Positions 10,311 to 18,954 of a stretch of 64,000 bases of DNA are shown piece after piece (the stretch's first letter is position 1; each line of letters begins with the position of its first letter). The stretch lies in assembly GCF_003352165.1 (NCBI RefSeq), contig NZ_CP029176.1, positions 1,798,001 through 1,862,000 of the forward strand, read 5' to 3'. Made by a program: the position numbers and the translations under genes. The DNA comes from Acidibrevibacterium fodinaquatile (GTDB lineage: Bacteria > Pseudomonadota > Alphaproteobacteria > Acetobacterales > Acetobacteraceae). Under the pieces are notes generated by a model. It worked only from the letters and a program-made list of their open reading frames with translations, made no database searches and was not told the DNA's origin.

Positions 10311-12239
10311 ATGACGATAGACGCGCACCCCCTCAGCGCCGATGACGCGCTATCAGCAGGCATCGCCGCCTACCAGGCCGGCGATCGCACGGCCGCGGTG
10401 CGGCATTTCACCGCCGCCGCCGCCCTGATGCCCCAAGCGCCCGAGCCGCGGCTGCTGCTCGGGCATATTCATCGCGAAATCGGCGATCTTGCCCGCGCTG
10501 TCGAATGGCTGCGCGCCGGCCTTGCCCGCCGCGCCGATTATGACGGCGAGGTTGGCCTCGGTGCCACGCTGATGGCGCTCGGCCGGCCGGCCGAGGCCGA
10601 ACGCGCCTTCCGCGCCGCCCTTGCCCTCCGCCCGGACGACGCCGATGCGAGTTTTGGCCTCGGCAATGCGCTCTATGAGAGCCGCCGGTTTGCAGAGGCC
10701 ACCGAGGTCTATCAGCGCCTGCTCACGCACCGGCCCGATTTCGCCGATGCCTGGTCCAATTGCGGCAATGCCCTGCAAGCACAAGGCCGGTTCGAAGCCT
10801 CCATCCGGTATTATCATGAGGCGATCGCGCGGGTGCCCGACCATCTCCAAGCGTATTCCAATCTTTGTGGTGCGCTGTTCCATGCCGGGCGCTCTGAGGA
10901 GGCCGTCGCGGCGGGCGCAGCCGCCATCGCCAAGGCGCCGAGCTGGCCGATCGCCTATTCCAACCTCGCCGCCCCGCTTCGGGCCCTCGGGCGGTTCGAC
11001 GATGCCATCAATGTCTGTTTCAAGGCGCTCCAGCTCAAGCCCGACTATGCCGAGGCCTATGTCAATCTCGGTGCAGCGCTGTTTGAGACTGGGCAGTTCG
11101 ACAACGCGATCGCCGCCTCCAGCATCGCGCTCCAATGCCACCCCGATGATGTTCCGGCGCTCTGCAACCGCGGCGTTTCCCTCTACGGTCTCGGCCGGAT
11201 CGAGGAAGCGATCAGCGATCTCCGCCGCGCAAGCGAGCTCGAGCCCGCCAACCCCGAGCCGGCCTTCAATCTCGCCCTCGCGCTCCTGATGACGGGGACG
11301 GAAATGCGGGAGGGGTTTGCGCTCTATGAACGCCGGCTCGAACGCGCCGAAGCCCCCAAACGCGTCTTGCCCAAGCCACGCTGGCGGGGGGAGGACATTG
11401 CCGGCCGCACCATCCTTCTCCATGCCGAGCAGGGCCTTGGCGATACGCTGCAATTCGTCCGCTACGCGGCGCTGGTCGCAGCGCGTGGGGCGAAGGTGAT
11501 CCTCGAGGTGCAGCCGCCCTTGAAGCGGCTTTGCGCCAGCCTGCCCGGGATACTGCCAGGCGATATCGAGGTGATTGCCGGCGGCGAGGCCTTGCCCGCC
11601 TTCGATGTTCACTGCCCGCTGCTCAGCCTGCCTTTCGTATTCGGGACCGATCTTGCAACGATCCCCGCCACCATCCCCTATTTCGCCCCCGATTCCGCCT
11701 TGATTAGCCATTGGGCGACCCGCCTGCCGGCCGGCCCCGCGCCGCGGGTGGGTCTTGTCTGGGCGGGAGACTCGCGGCCCGATCAGCCGAAATGCTTTCA
11801 GATCGATCGCCGCCGCTCGCTCCCGCTCGCCGCCCTCGCGCCGCTCGGTGCGGTGCCGGGCGTTACCTTCGTCAGCCTCCAAAAAGGGCCGCCGGCGGGG
11901 CAACTCGCGGACCCGCCCTTTGCGATCGTCAACCCGATGCCGGAAGTCGTCGATTTCGCCGATACCGCGGCGCTCATCGCCGGGCTCGATCTGGTGATCT
12001 CGGTCGATACCTCGGTCGCCCATCTCGCCGGCGCGCTCGGCAAGCCGGTCTGGCTGCTGTCGCGCTTCGATGGCTGCTGGCGCTGGCTGCGCGAGCGAAG
12101 GGACAGCCCCTGGTATCCGACGCTCCGTCTCTACCGCCAGCCGCATCAGGGCGACTGGGCGCCGGTCATCTCCGCCCTCACCGCCGATCTCGCGACCTTC
12201 GCCGGCCAGGCGCCAGACGTCACCGCCCGCGCCGCCTGA
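10311..12239 (+). CDS. TPR-repeat protein with GT9-like glycosyltransferase domain
   Basis: Protein of 642 residues with two halves. Residues about 10-350 are tandem tetratricopeptide repeats (for example YNEA-type helices ending in AYVNLGAALFETGQFDNAI). Residues about 390-630 resemble glycosyltransferase family 9/heptosyltransferase folds, with LLHAEQGLGDTLQFVRY and the nucleotide-sugar region DLVISVDTSVAHLAGALGKPVWLL. Such fusions are common in alphaproteobacteria and are thought to glycosylate proteins or surface polymers; the acceptor here is unknown. The start chosen is ATG 10311, which removes a cysteine-rich extension. It is divergent from proS and convergent with recJ. Confidence 0.85.
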   Translation: MTIDAHPLSADDALSAGIAAYQAGDRTAAVRHFTAAAALMPQAPEPRLLLGHIHREIGDLARAVEWLRAGLARRADYDGEVGLGATLMALGRPAEAERAFRAALALRPDDADASFGLGNALYESRRFAEATEVYQRLLTHRPDFADAWSNCGNALQAQGRFEASIRYYHEAIARVPDHLQAYSNLCGALFHAGRSEEAVAAGAAAIAKAPSWPIAYSNLAAPLRALGRFDDAINVCFKALQLKPDYAEAYVNLGAALFETGQFDNAIAASSIALQCHPDDVPALCNRGVSLYGLGRIEEAISDLRRASELEPANPEPAFNLALALLMTGTEMREGFALYERRLERAEAPKRVLPKPRWRGEDIAGRTILLHAEQGLGDTLQFVRYAALVAARGAKVILEVQPPLKRLCASLPGILPGDIEVIAGGEALPAFDVHCPLLSLPFVFGTDLATIPATIPYFAPDSALISHWATRLPAGPAPRVGLVWAGDSRPDQPKCFQIDRRRSLPLAALAPLGAVPGVTFVSLQKGPPAGQLADPPFAIVNPMPEVVDFADTAALIAGLDLVISVDTSVAHLAGALGKPVWLLSRFDGCWRWLRERRDSPWYPTLRLYRQPHQGDWAPVISALTADLATFAGQAPDVTARAA

Positions 12240-12335
12240 GCCCGCGGCCCAATCGCGATAATTCAGGCTTTGAAATTGGCTTCCACGATAACAATAGCTC
12301 TTTTGACCTGCCCGGCCGCCTTGACCGCGGGGTGA

Positions 12336-14108
12336 TCAGGCGGGGGCGGCGTCAAGGATGGTGAATTGCGCGCTTTCCTGGCCCTGCCAGCGATTGATGC
12401 GCAAATGCCCGGCGATGTGGAGCGCCGGCGGGCGGGCGAGCAGGGCGGCCGCGAGTGGTGAGTCGCCGGCCCGGAACAGGATCGCTTTCAGCCGTTCCCC
12501 GCCCATGCCGGCGAGCGTGCAGCGCAGCGTATTTCCCTCCCGCCCGATCCGTTCGGCATAGACGACGCGGGCGGCCGGGATAACCAACACTGGCTCTTGA
12601 TTCATCGCCCCGAACGGCGCGAGGCGGGCGAGATCGGCGGCGAGCGCGAGATTGGCGCCGGCGACGCTGATCGCGCCCTCGATCACCAGATCGGCGGCGT
12701 TCGGCAGCGCCGCGGCGGCGCTCAAGCGCTCATTGAGAAAGGCCTGAAAATCCGCCCAGCGGCGCGCCTCCAGGGCGAAGCCCGCGGCCATCGCGTGGCC
12801 GCCGCCGGTCTGCAAAATCCCCGCCCCCCGCGCCGCGATCACCGCGGCGCCGAGATCGAGCCCCGGAACCGAGCGCCCCGAGCCCTTCACCATGCCATCC
12901 GCGATCGCCCCGACCAGGGCCGGGCGGTTGAAACGCTCCTTTATTCTCCCCGCAACGATGCCGACCACGCCGGGATGCCAGCCCTCGCCGCTCACGGCGA
13001 GAACCGCGTGTCCGGCGGCGCGCTGCTCGGCGGCCAGCGCCAGCGCCCCTGCCAGCGCCGATTGTTCCACCACCTGGCGCTCGCGATTGACCTGATCAAG
13101 CAGCACCGCAACCCCTTGTGCTGCCCTCGGATCATCGCTCAGCAGGAGCTGAAGGCCGAGATCGGCACGGCTGATCCGGCCGCCGGCATTGATGCGCGGG
13201 CCGAGCACGAAGCCGCAGGTAAACGCGTTCGGCGCCTCATGGCTTTCCGCGACATCGAGGAGGGCGGCGAGCCCGATTCGCTCGCGCCGCGCCATGATCC
13301 GCAACCCCTGGGTCACGAAGGCGCGATTGAGGCCGGTAAGCGGCATCACGTCGCACACCGTCGCCAGGGCGACGAGATCAAGGGCACGCAGCAGGTCGGG
13401 CTCGGCGCGAGTGGCGAAATATCCCGCCGCGCGGAGGTGCCGCACCAGCGCGACGGCGCAGAGAAAGGCGATCCCGGTGGCGCAAAGCCCGGTGAGGCCG
13501 GAGGTGTCGTCAGGCCGGTTGGGGTTGACGGTCGCGAAAATGGGTGGCGGCGGGCCCTCGGCCTTGTGATGGTCGAGCACGATGATATCGGCCCGTCCGG
13601 CGATCTCGGCGAACACCGCTTCGGCGGCGGTGCCGCAATCGACGCAGAGGATGAGGCCTGCGCCCTGCGCGATCAGGCTGGCGAGCGCCGGCGCGTTTGG
13701 CCCGTACCCCTCCCGCAAGCGGTCCGGGATGTACGTCAGCACCTTGCAACCGAGTTCGCCGAGCAACCCCGCGATCAGCGCCGCGGCGCAGGCGCCATCG
13801 ACATCATAATCGCCGAATACGGCAACGGTCTCGGCGCCGATAACGGCGCGGGCGAGGCGTTCGCTAGCGGGCGCCATGTCACACAGGATGAAGGGATCGG
13901 GAAGCTGGGCGCGGAGCGTCGGGTTCAGAAAATCGCCAGCCGCCTCGGGCGCGATGCCGCGCGCGGCGAGCAGGCGGGCGATGATTTCGGGGACGCCGGG
14001 ATGCCGCGCGTAACCGGAACCCGGCGCCTCCTCCCGCCAACGCCAGCGCCGGCCCGCGAGACTGGCGTCAACACCGGCAAAGTCCGCGCCTTTCTCAAAA
14101 CAAGTCAA
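12336..14108 (-). CDS. recJ: Single-stranded-DNA-specific exonuclease RecJ
   Basis: DHH-family 5'-3' exonuclease of 590 residues acting in recombination and repair. The DHH-superfamily motifs are present: VFGDYDVDGACAAAL (about 95-110), CVDCGT and LDHHKAEG. The DHHA1 region (GRSVPGLDLGAA, GGHAMAAGF) and an OB-like C-terminus follow. The apparent start is TTG at 14108, overlapping the glpX stop as TTGA, which implies translational coupling; no in-frame ATG gives a complete N-terminus. The glpX-recJ pair is conserved in related bacteria. Confidence 0.95.
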   Translation of the reverse strand: MTCFEKGADFAGVDASLAGRRWRWREEAPGSGYARHPGVPEIIARLLAARGIAPEAAGDFLNPTLRAQLPDPFILCDMAPASERLARAVIGAETVAVFGDYDVDGACAAALIAGLLGELGCKVLTYIPDRLREGYGPNAPALASLIAQGAGLILCVDCGTAAEAVFAEIAGRADIIVLDHHKAEGPPPPIFATVNPNRPDDTSGLTGLCATGIAFLCAVALVRHLRAAGYFATRAEPDLLRALDLVALATVCDVMPLTGLNRAFVTQGLRIMARRERIGLAALLDVAESHEAPNAFTCGFVLGPRINAGGRISRADLGLQLLLSDDPRAAQGVAVLLDQVNRERQVVEQSALAGALALAAEQRAAGHAVLAVSGEGWHPGVVGIVAGRIKERFNRPALVGAIADGMVKGSGRSVPGLDLGAAVIAARGAGILQTGGGHAMAAGFALEARRWADFQAFLNERLSAAAALPNAADLVIEGAISVAGANLALAADLARLAPFGAMNQEPVLVIPAARVVYAERIGREGNTLRCTLAGMGGERLKAILFRAGDSPLAAALLARPPALHIAGHLRINRWQGQESAQFTILDAAPA

Positions 14109-15085
14109 TTCCCCGCCCAGGTCTTGGTGGAGAAATTGTGATGCGCCTCGACATAGCGGACCGTGCCCGATTTGCTGCGCATCACCACCGAATGGGTCAC
14201 CGCGTGCGTGCCGGAACGCCGTACCCCGCGCAGCATCGGCCCGCTGGTGACGCCGGTCGCGGCGAACAGGACGTCACCGCGCGCCATCTCAACGGCGCTG
14301 AATTTGTGATTGGGATCGGTAACACCCATGGCGAGGGTGCGCGCCTTCTGCGCCTCGGTCTCATAGAGCAGGCGCCCTTGCATCTGCCCACCGACGCAGC
14401 GCAGCGCCGCCGCCGCGATCACGCCCTCCGGCGCGCCGCCGGTGCCCATATAGATATCGACCCCGCTTTCCGGCTGCGTGGTCGCGATCACACCGGCGAC
14501 GTCGCCATCCCCGATCAGCGTGATGCGCGCTCCGGCCTCGCGGCAGCGGGCGATCAGCTCGGCGTGGCGATCGCGCTCGAGGATGCAGACGACGAGATCG
14601 GCGATCGCGCATTGCTTGGCGCGGGCGAGGTTGCGAAGATTTTCCGCGACCGGCGCATCGAGATCGACGACCCCTTCGGGCAGGCCGCCGCCGACCGCGA
14701 TCTTTTCCATGTAAATGTCCGGGGCGTGGAGAAAATTCCCGGCCTCGGCCAACGCGACGACGGCGATCGCGTTGGCGGCGCCCTTGGCGACGATGTTGGT
14801 GCCTTCCAGGGGATCGACGGCGATATCCATCGCCGGCCCGCCAGCGCCGACTTTTTCGCCGATGAAGAGCATCGGCGCCTCGTCCATCTCGCCCTCGCCG
14901 ATCACCACCGTGCCATCGATCGGAACGGTATCGAAGGCTCGGCGCATGGCCTCGACGGCGGCGCCGTCGGCCTCGTTTTTCTTCCCCCGCCCCATCCAGG
15001 CCGAGCAGGCGATGGCCGCCGCCTCGGTGACACGAATCAGGTCGAGAGCGAGATTGCGATCAGTATGAAGGGCTTGGCGGGTCAT
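14105..15085 (-). CDS. glpX: Class II fructose-1,6-bisphosphatase
   Basis: GlpX-type phosphatase of 326 residues, hydrolysing fructose-1,6-bisphosphate in gluconeogenesis and the Calvin-type sugar-phosphate pool. Metal- and substrate-binding motifs GEGEMDEAPML and DPLEGTNIVAKG (about residues 55-95) are intact. The longer frame to 15235 runs into a hairpin repeat element and gives a lysine-rich artefact, so ATG 15085 is used. It sits between hom and recJ, separated from hom by repeat copy B and overlapping recJ by 4 bp. Confidence 0.95.
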   Translation of the reverse strand: MTRQALHTDRNLALDLIRVTEAAAIACSAWMGRGKKNEADGAAVEAMRRAFDTVPIDGTVVIGEGEMDEAPMLFIGEKVGAGGPAMDIAVDPLEGTNIVAKGAANAIAVVALAEAGNFLHAPDIYMEKIAVGGGLPEGVVDLDAPVAENLRNLARAKQCAIADLVVCILERDRHAELIARCREAGARITLIGDGDVAGVIATTQPESGVDIYMGTGGAPEGVIAAAALRCVGGQMQGRLLYETEAQKARTLAMGVTDPNHKFSAVEMARGDVLFAATGVTSGPMLRGVRRSGTHAVTHSVVMRSKSGTVRYVEAHHNFSTKTWAGN

Positions 15086-15124
15086 GCTGGGTCCATTTTG
15101 CTCGCGTATATTTGGATGAGGATT

Positions 15125-15243
15125 CTTCTTTTTCTGAAGAAAAAGAAGCAAAAAGACTTTCTTCCCGGTTCCTCGGAGCGGGGCTGCCGCAGGCACGCCC
15201 CAACGGATAAAAATTTTTTGGTTCTTTTTTTTCAAAAAAGAAC
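15125..15243. repeat. Intergenic three-hairpin element, copy B
   Basis: Full copy, in plus-strand order: AT hairpin CTTCTTTTTC/GAAAAAGAAG (15125-15134 and 15139-15148, loop TGAA); GC-rich central hairpin (about 15180-15201, loop GCA) whose left arm lacks one base; AT hairpin GTTCTTTTTT/AAAAAAGAAC (15221-15230 and 15234-15243). It occupies the hom-glpX gap on a strand where both genes run minus. Confidence 0.85.
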
Positions 15244-15256
15244 ATCTTCACTTTGC

Positions 15257-16549
15257 TCAGGCCGGCTCGATGCGGATCAGCGCCGGCCGCTCCACCGCGA
15301 CGTCGAGGGCGGCGATGCGGGTAATGGCCTGGCGCATCGCGATTTCGCTGGTCTCGTGCGTGACCAGCACCACCGGCACCGCCTCGCCCGGCGCGCGGCC
15401 GCGCTGGAGCATCGATTCGAGCGAGACTCCGAGATCGCGCAAGATTGCGGTGACATCGGCGATCACCCCCGGCCGATCGACGACCATCAGCCGGAGATAA
15501 TAGGCCCCCTGATGCGCCTCGATCCCGACCGAGGGCAATGCTGCGAGCGCGCCGTTGGCCGCGCCCCAAACCGGGGTCACCCGGCCGCGCGCGATGTCGA
15601 TGAGATCGGCGACGACGGCCGAGGCGGTCGGGCCGGCGCCGGCGCCGCGGCCCTCGAGCATCACCCGGCCGACGAAATCACCCTCGGCGACGACGGCGTT
15701 GAACACGCCATCGACGCGGGCGATCGGGGCGGCGGCCGGCACCATCGCCGGGTGGACCCGCGCCTCGATCCCGGCAGCCGTGCGGCGGGCGATGCCGAGC
15801 AGCTTGATGCGGTAGCCGAGTTCGCCGGCAAGCGCGATATCGAGCGCCGAAATCGCGCGGATGCCTTCGACATGGACGGCGGCGAAATCGACCGGGCGGC
15901 CGAAGGCGAGGGCGGTGAGGATGGCGAGCTTGTGGGCGGCGTCGATGCCGTCGATGTCGAAAGCGGGATCGGCTTCGGCGTAACCGAGCTTCTGCGCCTC
16001 GGCGAGGACTTCGGCGAATTCGCGGCCGCGCTCACGCATCACCGTCAGGATGAAATTGCAGGTGCCGTTCAGGATGCCGCTGATCCGCGACAAACGATTG
16101 GCGGCGAGCCCTTCGCGCAGCACCTTGATCACCGGAATCCCGCCCGCGACCGCCGCCTCGAACGCGAGCGCGGCGCCGGACGCTTCGGCGCGGGCGGCCA
16201 GCGCCGCGCCGTGGACCGCGATCAGCGCCTTGTTTGCGGTCACCACCGGCTTGCCGGCGGCGAGCGCCCGCTCGACGAGGGCGCGCGCCGGCCCCTCGGC
16301 GCCGCCGATCACCTCGACGATGACATCGGCCTCGGGATCGTCGGCGAGCGCCTCGGGCTCGTCATACCAGCGCAGCCCGGCCAGCGTCAGGCCGCGGTCG
16401 CGCCCGCGATCACGCGCGGAGACCGCGGTGACGGCGATCGGGCGCCCGGCGCGGCCGGCGATGAGATCGGCATTCTCGCGCAAGAGATGCAACACGCCGA
16501 CACCGACGGTGCCGAGCCCGGCAAGGGCGACCGAAAGCGGCCGGCTCAT
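15257..16549 (-). CDS. hom: Homoserine dehydrogenase
   Basis: Monofunctional homoserine dehydrogenase of 430 residues, reducing aspartate semialdehyde to homoserine for threonine, methionine and isoleucine synthesis. It has an N-terminal NAD(P) fold (ALAGLGTVGVGV), the catalytic region SGILNGTCNFILT and DIDGIDAAHKLAIL, and a C-terminal ACT domain (about residues 350-430, VVDRPGVIADVTAILRD) for amino-acid feedback control. The start codon overlaps the stop of the upstream aminotransferase gene as ATGA. Confidence 0.97.
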   Translation of the reverse strand: MSRPLSVALAGLGTVGVGVLHLLRENADLIAGRAGRPIAVTAVSARDRGRDRGLTLAGLRWYDEPEALADDPEADVIVEVIGGAEGPARALVERALAAGKPVVTANKALIAVHGAALAARAEASGAALAFEAAVAGGIPVIKVLREGLAANRLSRISGILNGTCNFILTVMRERGREFAEVLAEAQKLGYAEADPAFDIDGIDAAHKLAILTALAFGRPVDFAAVHVEGIRAISALDIALAGELGYRIKLLGIARRTAAGIEARVHPAMVPAAAPIARVDGVFNAVVAEGDFVGRVMLEGRGAGAGPTASAVVADLIDIARGRVTPVWGAANGALAALPSVGIEAHQGAYYLRLMVVDRPGVIADVTAILRDLGVSLESMLQRGRAPGEAVPVVLVTHETSEIAMRQAITRIAALDVAVERPALIRIEPA

Positions 16550-17763
16550 GCGTCGGCCGCGCTGAGCGAGGGGACGGCCTCGTTCGAGCCGGCCTGAAGA
16601 AACGCGCGGACATTGCGCACCGCTTGGCGGAGGCGATGCGTGTTCTCGACCAGCGCGATGCGGACATGGGTGTCACCATACTCGCCAAAGCCGATCCCCG
16701 GCGCGACCGCGACCTTGGCGCGGGCGAGCAAAAGCTTGCTGAAGCCGACCGAGCCGAGATGGGCATAGCGCGGCGGGATCGGCGCCCAGGCGAACATCGA
16801 GGCCTCGGGGCTCGGCACCTCCCAGCCGGCAGCGTTGAGGCCCCGCACGATCACGTCGCGCCGCTCTTTGTAGAGGCGACGAAGATCGGCGACGCAGTCC
16901 TGCGGCCCGTTCAACGCCGCCGTCGCCGCGACCTGGATCGGGGTGAAAGCACCATAATCGAGATAGGATTTCATGCGTGCGAGCGCGCTGATCAGCCGCG
17001 CATTGCCGGCCGCGAACCCCATGCGCCAGCCCGGCATGGAATAGGTTTTCGAGAGGCTGGTGAACTCGACCGCGATGTCCTTCGCCCCCGGCACTTCGAG
17101 GATCGAGGGCGGAATCCGATCGCCGAAATAGATCTCTGCGTAAGCGAGATCGGACAGCACGAAAATCTCGTGGCGGCGGGCGAAAGCGACGATTTCGCGA
17201 TAGAAATCGAGATCGGCGACCATCGCCGTCGGGTTGGAGGGGTAGTTGACGATCAGCGCCGTTGGCTTCGGCACCGAGTGGCGGACGGCGCGGTCGAGCG
17301 CCCGCAGCATCTCCTCATCGGGGGTTGCGGGGACGGAGCGCACCGAGGCGCCGGCGATGATGAAGCCGAACTGGTGGATCGGGTAAGAGGGGTTGGGGAC
17401 AAGAATGGTATCGCCGGGGCTGGTGATCGCCGCGGCGAGGTTGGCGAGGCCCTCTTTTGAGCCCAGCGTCGCGATGATCTCGGTCTCGGGGTCGAGGCCG
17501 ACGCCGAAGCGACGATAATAGTAGCCGGCGAGCGCGCGGCGAAGGCCGGGGATGCCCTTACTCGTCGAATAGCGATGGGTGCGCGGATCCTGCACCGCTT
17601 CGACGAGCTTGGCGACGATATGCGGCGGCGTCGGCCCATCCGGGTTACCCATGCCGAGATCGATGATGTCCTCGCCGGCGGCGCGGGCGCGGGCCTTGGC
17701 CTGGTTGACCTCGGCGAACACATAAGGCGGCAGGCGGCGGATACGGTGGAATTCCTCGGGCAT
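16546..17763 (-). CDS. alaC: Alanine transaminase AlaC-like PLP aminotransferase
   Basis: Class I/II aminotransferase of 405 residues. The PLP lysine is in SLSKTYSMPGWRMGF (about residue 240), with LGSKEGLANL and VPNPSYPIH upstream. The N-terminus (FHRIRRLPPYVFAEV, IDLGMGNPDGPTP) matches E. coli AlaC, a glutamate-pyruvate aminotransferase. Automatic pipelines often label this family LL-diaminopimelate aminotransferase. The 4-bp overlap with hom suggests a joint role in amino-acid synthesis. Confidence 0.88.
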   Translation of the reverse strand: MPEEFHRIRRLPPYVFAEVNQAKARARAAGEDIIDLGMGNPDGPTPPHIVAKLVEAVQDPRTHRYSTSKGIPGLRRALAGYYYRRFGVGLDPETEIIATLGSKEGLANLAAAITSPGDTILVPNPSYPIHQFGFIIAGASVRSVPATPDEEMLRALDRAVRHSVPKPTALIVNYPSNPTAMVADLDFYREIVAFARRHEIFVLSDLAYAEIYFGDRIPPSILEVPGAKDIAVEFTSLSKTYSMPGWRMGFAAGNARLISALARMKSYLDYGAFTPIQVAATAALNGPQDCVADLRRLYKERRDVIVRGLNAAGWEVPSPEASMFAWAPIPPRYAHLGSVGFSKLLLARAKVAVAPGIGFGEYGDTHVRIALVENTHRLRQAVRNVRAFLQAGSNEAVPSLSAADA

Positions 17764-17795
17764 GGGAATGGGTCCGGTCAGGGTTGCGGGGAAGG

Positions 17796-18890
17796 CTACT
17801 CGACGAGGCGCGCGAGCGCGCCATGGCCATTGGCTTCGGCATCCATTGAAATCGCGTCCATCGGCACGCCGGCGGCGGTGAGGGTGGCGATCACCGCCCG
17901 CGCCCGGGCGAGCGCGAGCGTTACCGCGGCGGTCTGGGTCTCAGGCGTCGCATTGCTCGCGTCGCCATAGCCGACGACCGCGATCGAGCGATTCCCGCGC
18001 CGCGCGGCCAGCGCCTTGATCGAGTCGAGTTCCGCCGGCGGGATGACTGCCGAGCCGATCGGAAAGCCGATGGTCAGCGGCTTGGCCTCGGCGGCGGAGA
18101 GTGGCGGCGTGCCGGCCGGCGGGGCCGGCGGCTTGGTCGGCGGCGGGGCTGGCTTGGTCGGCGGAATATCGGCGCCGGGCACTTGCGGCGGCGGCGGTGG
18201 GGTCTCGGGCATGCTCGGCGGCGGGGTGTCTGCCGCCGCGACTTGCGTTGCGGCAGCGGGCGTTGCGGCAGCGGGCGTCGTGGCCGCGGCGCCGCTCGCG
18301 GCTGGCGGTGCGGCAAGCGGCGCCTGATTGACCGCGTTGCGCGGCGCCGGGGTCGGATGCACCGGGGCATTGGGTGGCGGTGCGTTGGCGGCGGCAAGCG
18401 CGGCCGTGGCCGCCGGCGGCGCGGCGGCGGCGGTATTGGTCGCGCCCGGCGGCGGCGCGCTGCCGCCAAAGAGCGCGGGCGAGGCTTGCGGCGAGGACGG
18501 GTCGGCGATCGGCACCTGGGTCGCCTCGTATTGCGCATTGGCGCGGTCGGAGGCGAGGCCGGCAACCACCGTCTGATGCGCCTTGGCATCCGCCGGCGCC
18601 GGCTTGCCGGGAACCGTCGCGAGATTGGGATAGGGGGCATCGGCCTGGGGCGGCGGCGGGCGCTCGGTCGCGAGGTTACGATCGGTGAGACTGTCCCACC
18701 AATTGGCCGGGTTGACCGCGGCTGGCAGCGAGGAGCAGCCGGCGAGCGCCATCATGGCCGCGGCCGAGCCGAGCCGAGCCAATACCCGCGCGCAGCCAGA
18801 GCCGCGTCGCCACGGCCCAAGCCTCTGTCGCCCCAGTCTCTGTCGCCCCTGTCTCCGTCGCCAAAGACGCCCTGTTCGCATTGCCGCCAT
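17796..18890 (-). CDS. OmpA-like lipoprotein with proline/alanine-rich linker
   Basis: Up to 364 residues. A lipobox (MALAGC) near residue 52 marks it as a likely lipoprotein. A long low-complexity Pro/Ala linker spans about residues 140-265, and the C-terminus (about 275-360) resembles an OmpA-like domain (IGFPIGSAVIPPAELDSIKALA, then ARARAVIATLTAAGVP), although the usual peptidoglycan-binding motif is poorly conserved. The start is doubtful: the first 35 residues are arginine-rich and overlap a 15-bp tandem repeat, so ATG 18881 or TTG 18782 could be the real start. It lies 32 bp before alaC on the same strand and is divergent from phaC. Confidence 0.7.
   Translation of the reverse strand: MAAMRTGRLWRRRQGRQRLGRQRLGPWRRGSGCARVLARLGSAAAMMALAGCSSLPAAVNPANWWDSLTDRNLATERPPPPQADAPYPNLATVPGKPAPADAKAHQTVVAGLASDRANAQYEATQVPIADPSSPQASPALFGGSAPPPGATNTAAAAPPAATAALAAANAPPPNAPVHPTPAPRNAVNQAPLAAPPAASGAAATTPAAATPAAATQVAAADTPPPSMPETPPPPPQVPGADIPPTKPAPPPTKPPAPPAGTPPLSAAEAKPLTIGFPIGSAVIPPAELDSIKALAARRGNRSIAVVGYGDASNATPETQTAAVTLALARARAVIATLTAAGVPMDAISMDAEANGHGALARLVE
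18821..18865. repeat. 15-bp tandem repeat, three units
   Basis: Three adjacent 15-bp units at 18821, 18836 and 18851, near-identical around the core CTCTGTCGCCCC, the third the most diverged. They lie in the divergent region between the OmpA-like lipoprotein gene and phaC. Because the unit is a multiple of three, it stays in frame if the long lipoprotein start is used. Confidence 0.8.
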
Positions 18891-18954
18891 TCCGGTGGTA
18901 AACTCGCTGCGCTCTCATAGCGCGCCACCCCCTGGCCGGAAAGGATGTCAAAGC

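Noticed and set aside
10353-12146. Open frame of 597 codons on the minus strand
   Set aside because: It is antisense to the TPR-GT9 gene, whose repeats and catalytic motifs are clear on the plus strand.
15086-15235. N-terminal extension of glpX
   Set aside because: The extra residues translate the hairpin element and are Lys/Phe-rich; ATG 15085 gives the normal GlpX N-terminus. The same applies to extensions of dnaE, the second permease and the adenosyltransferase.
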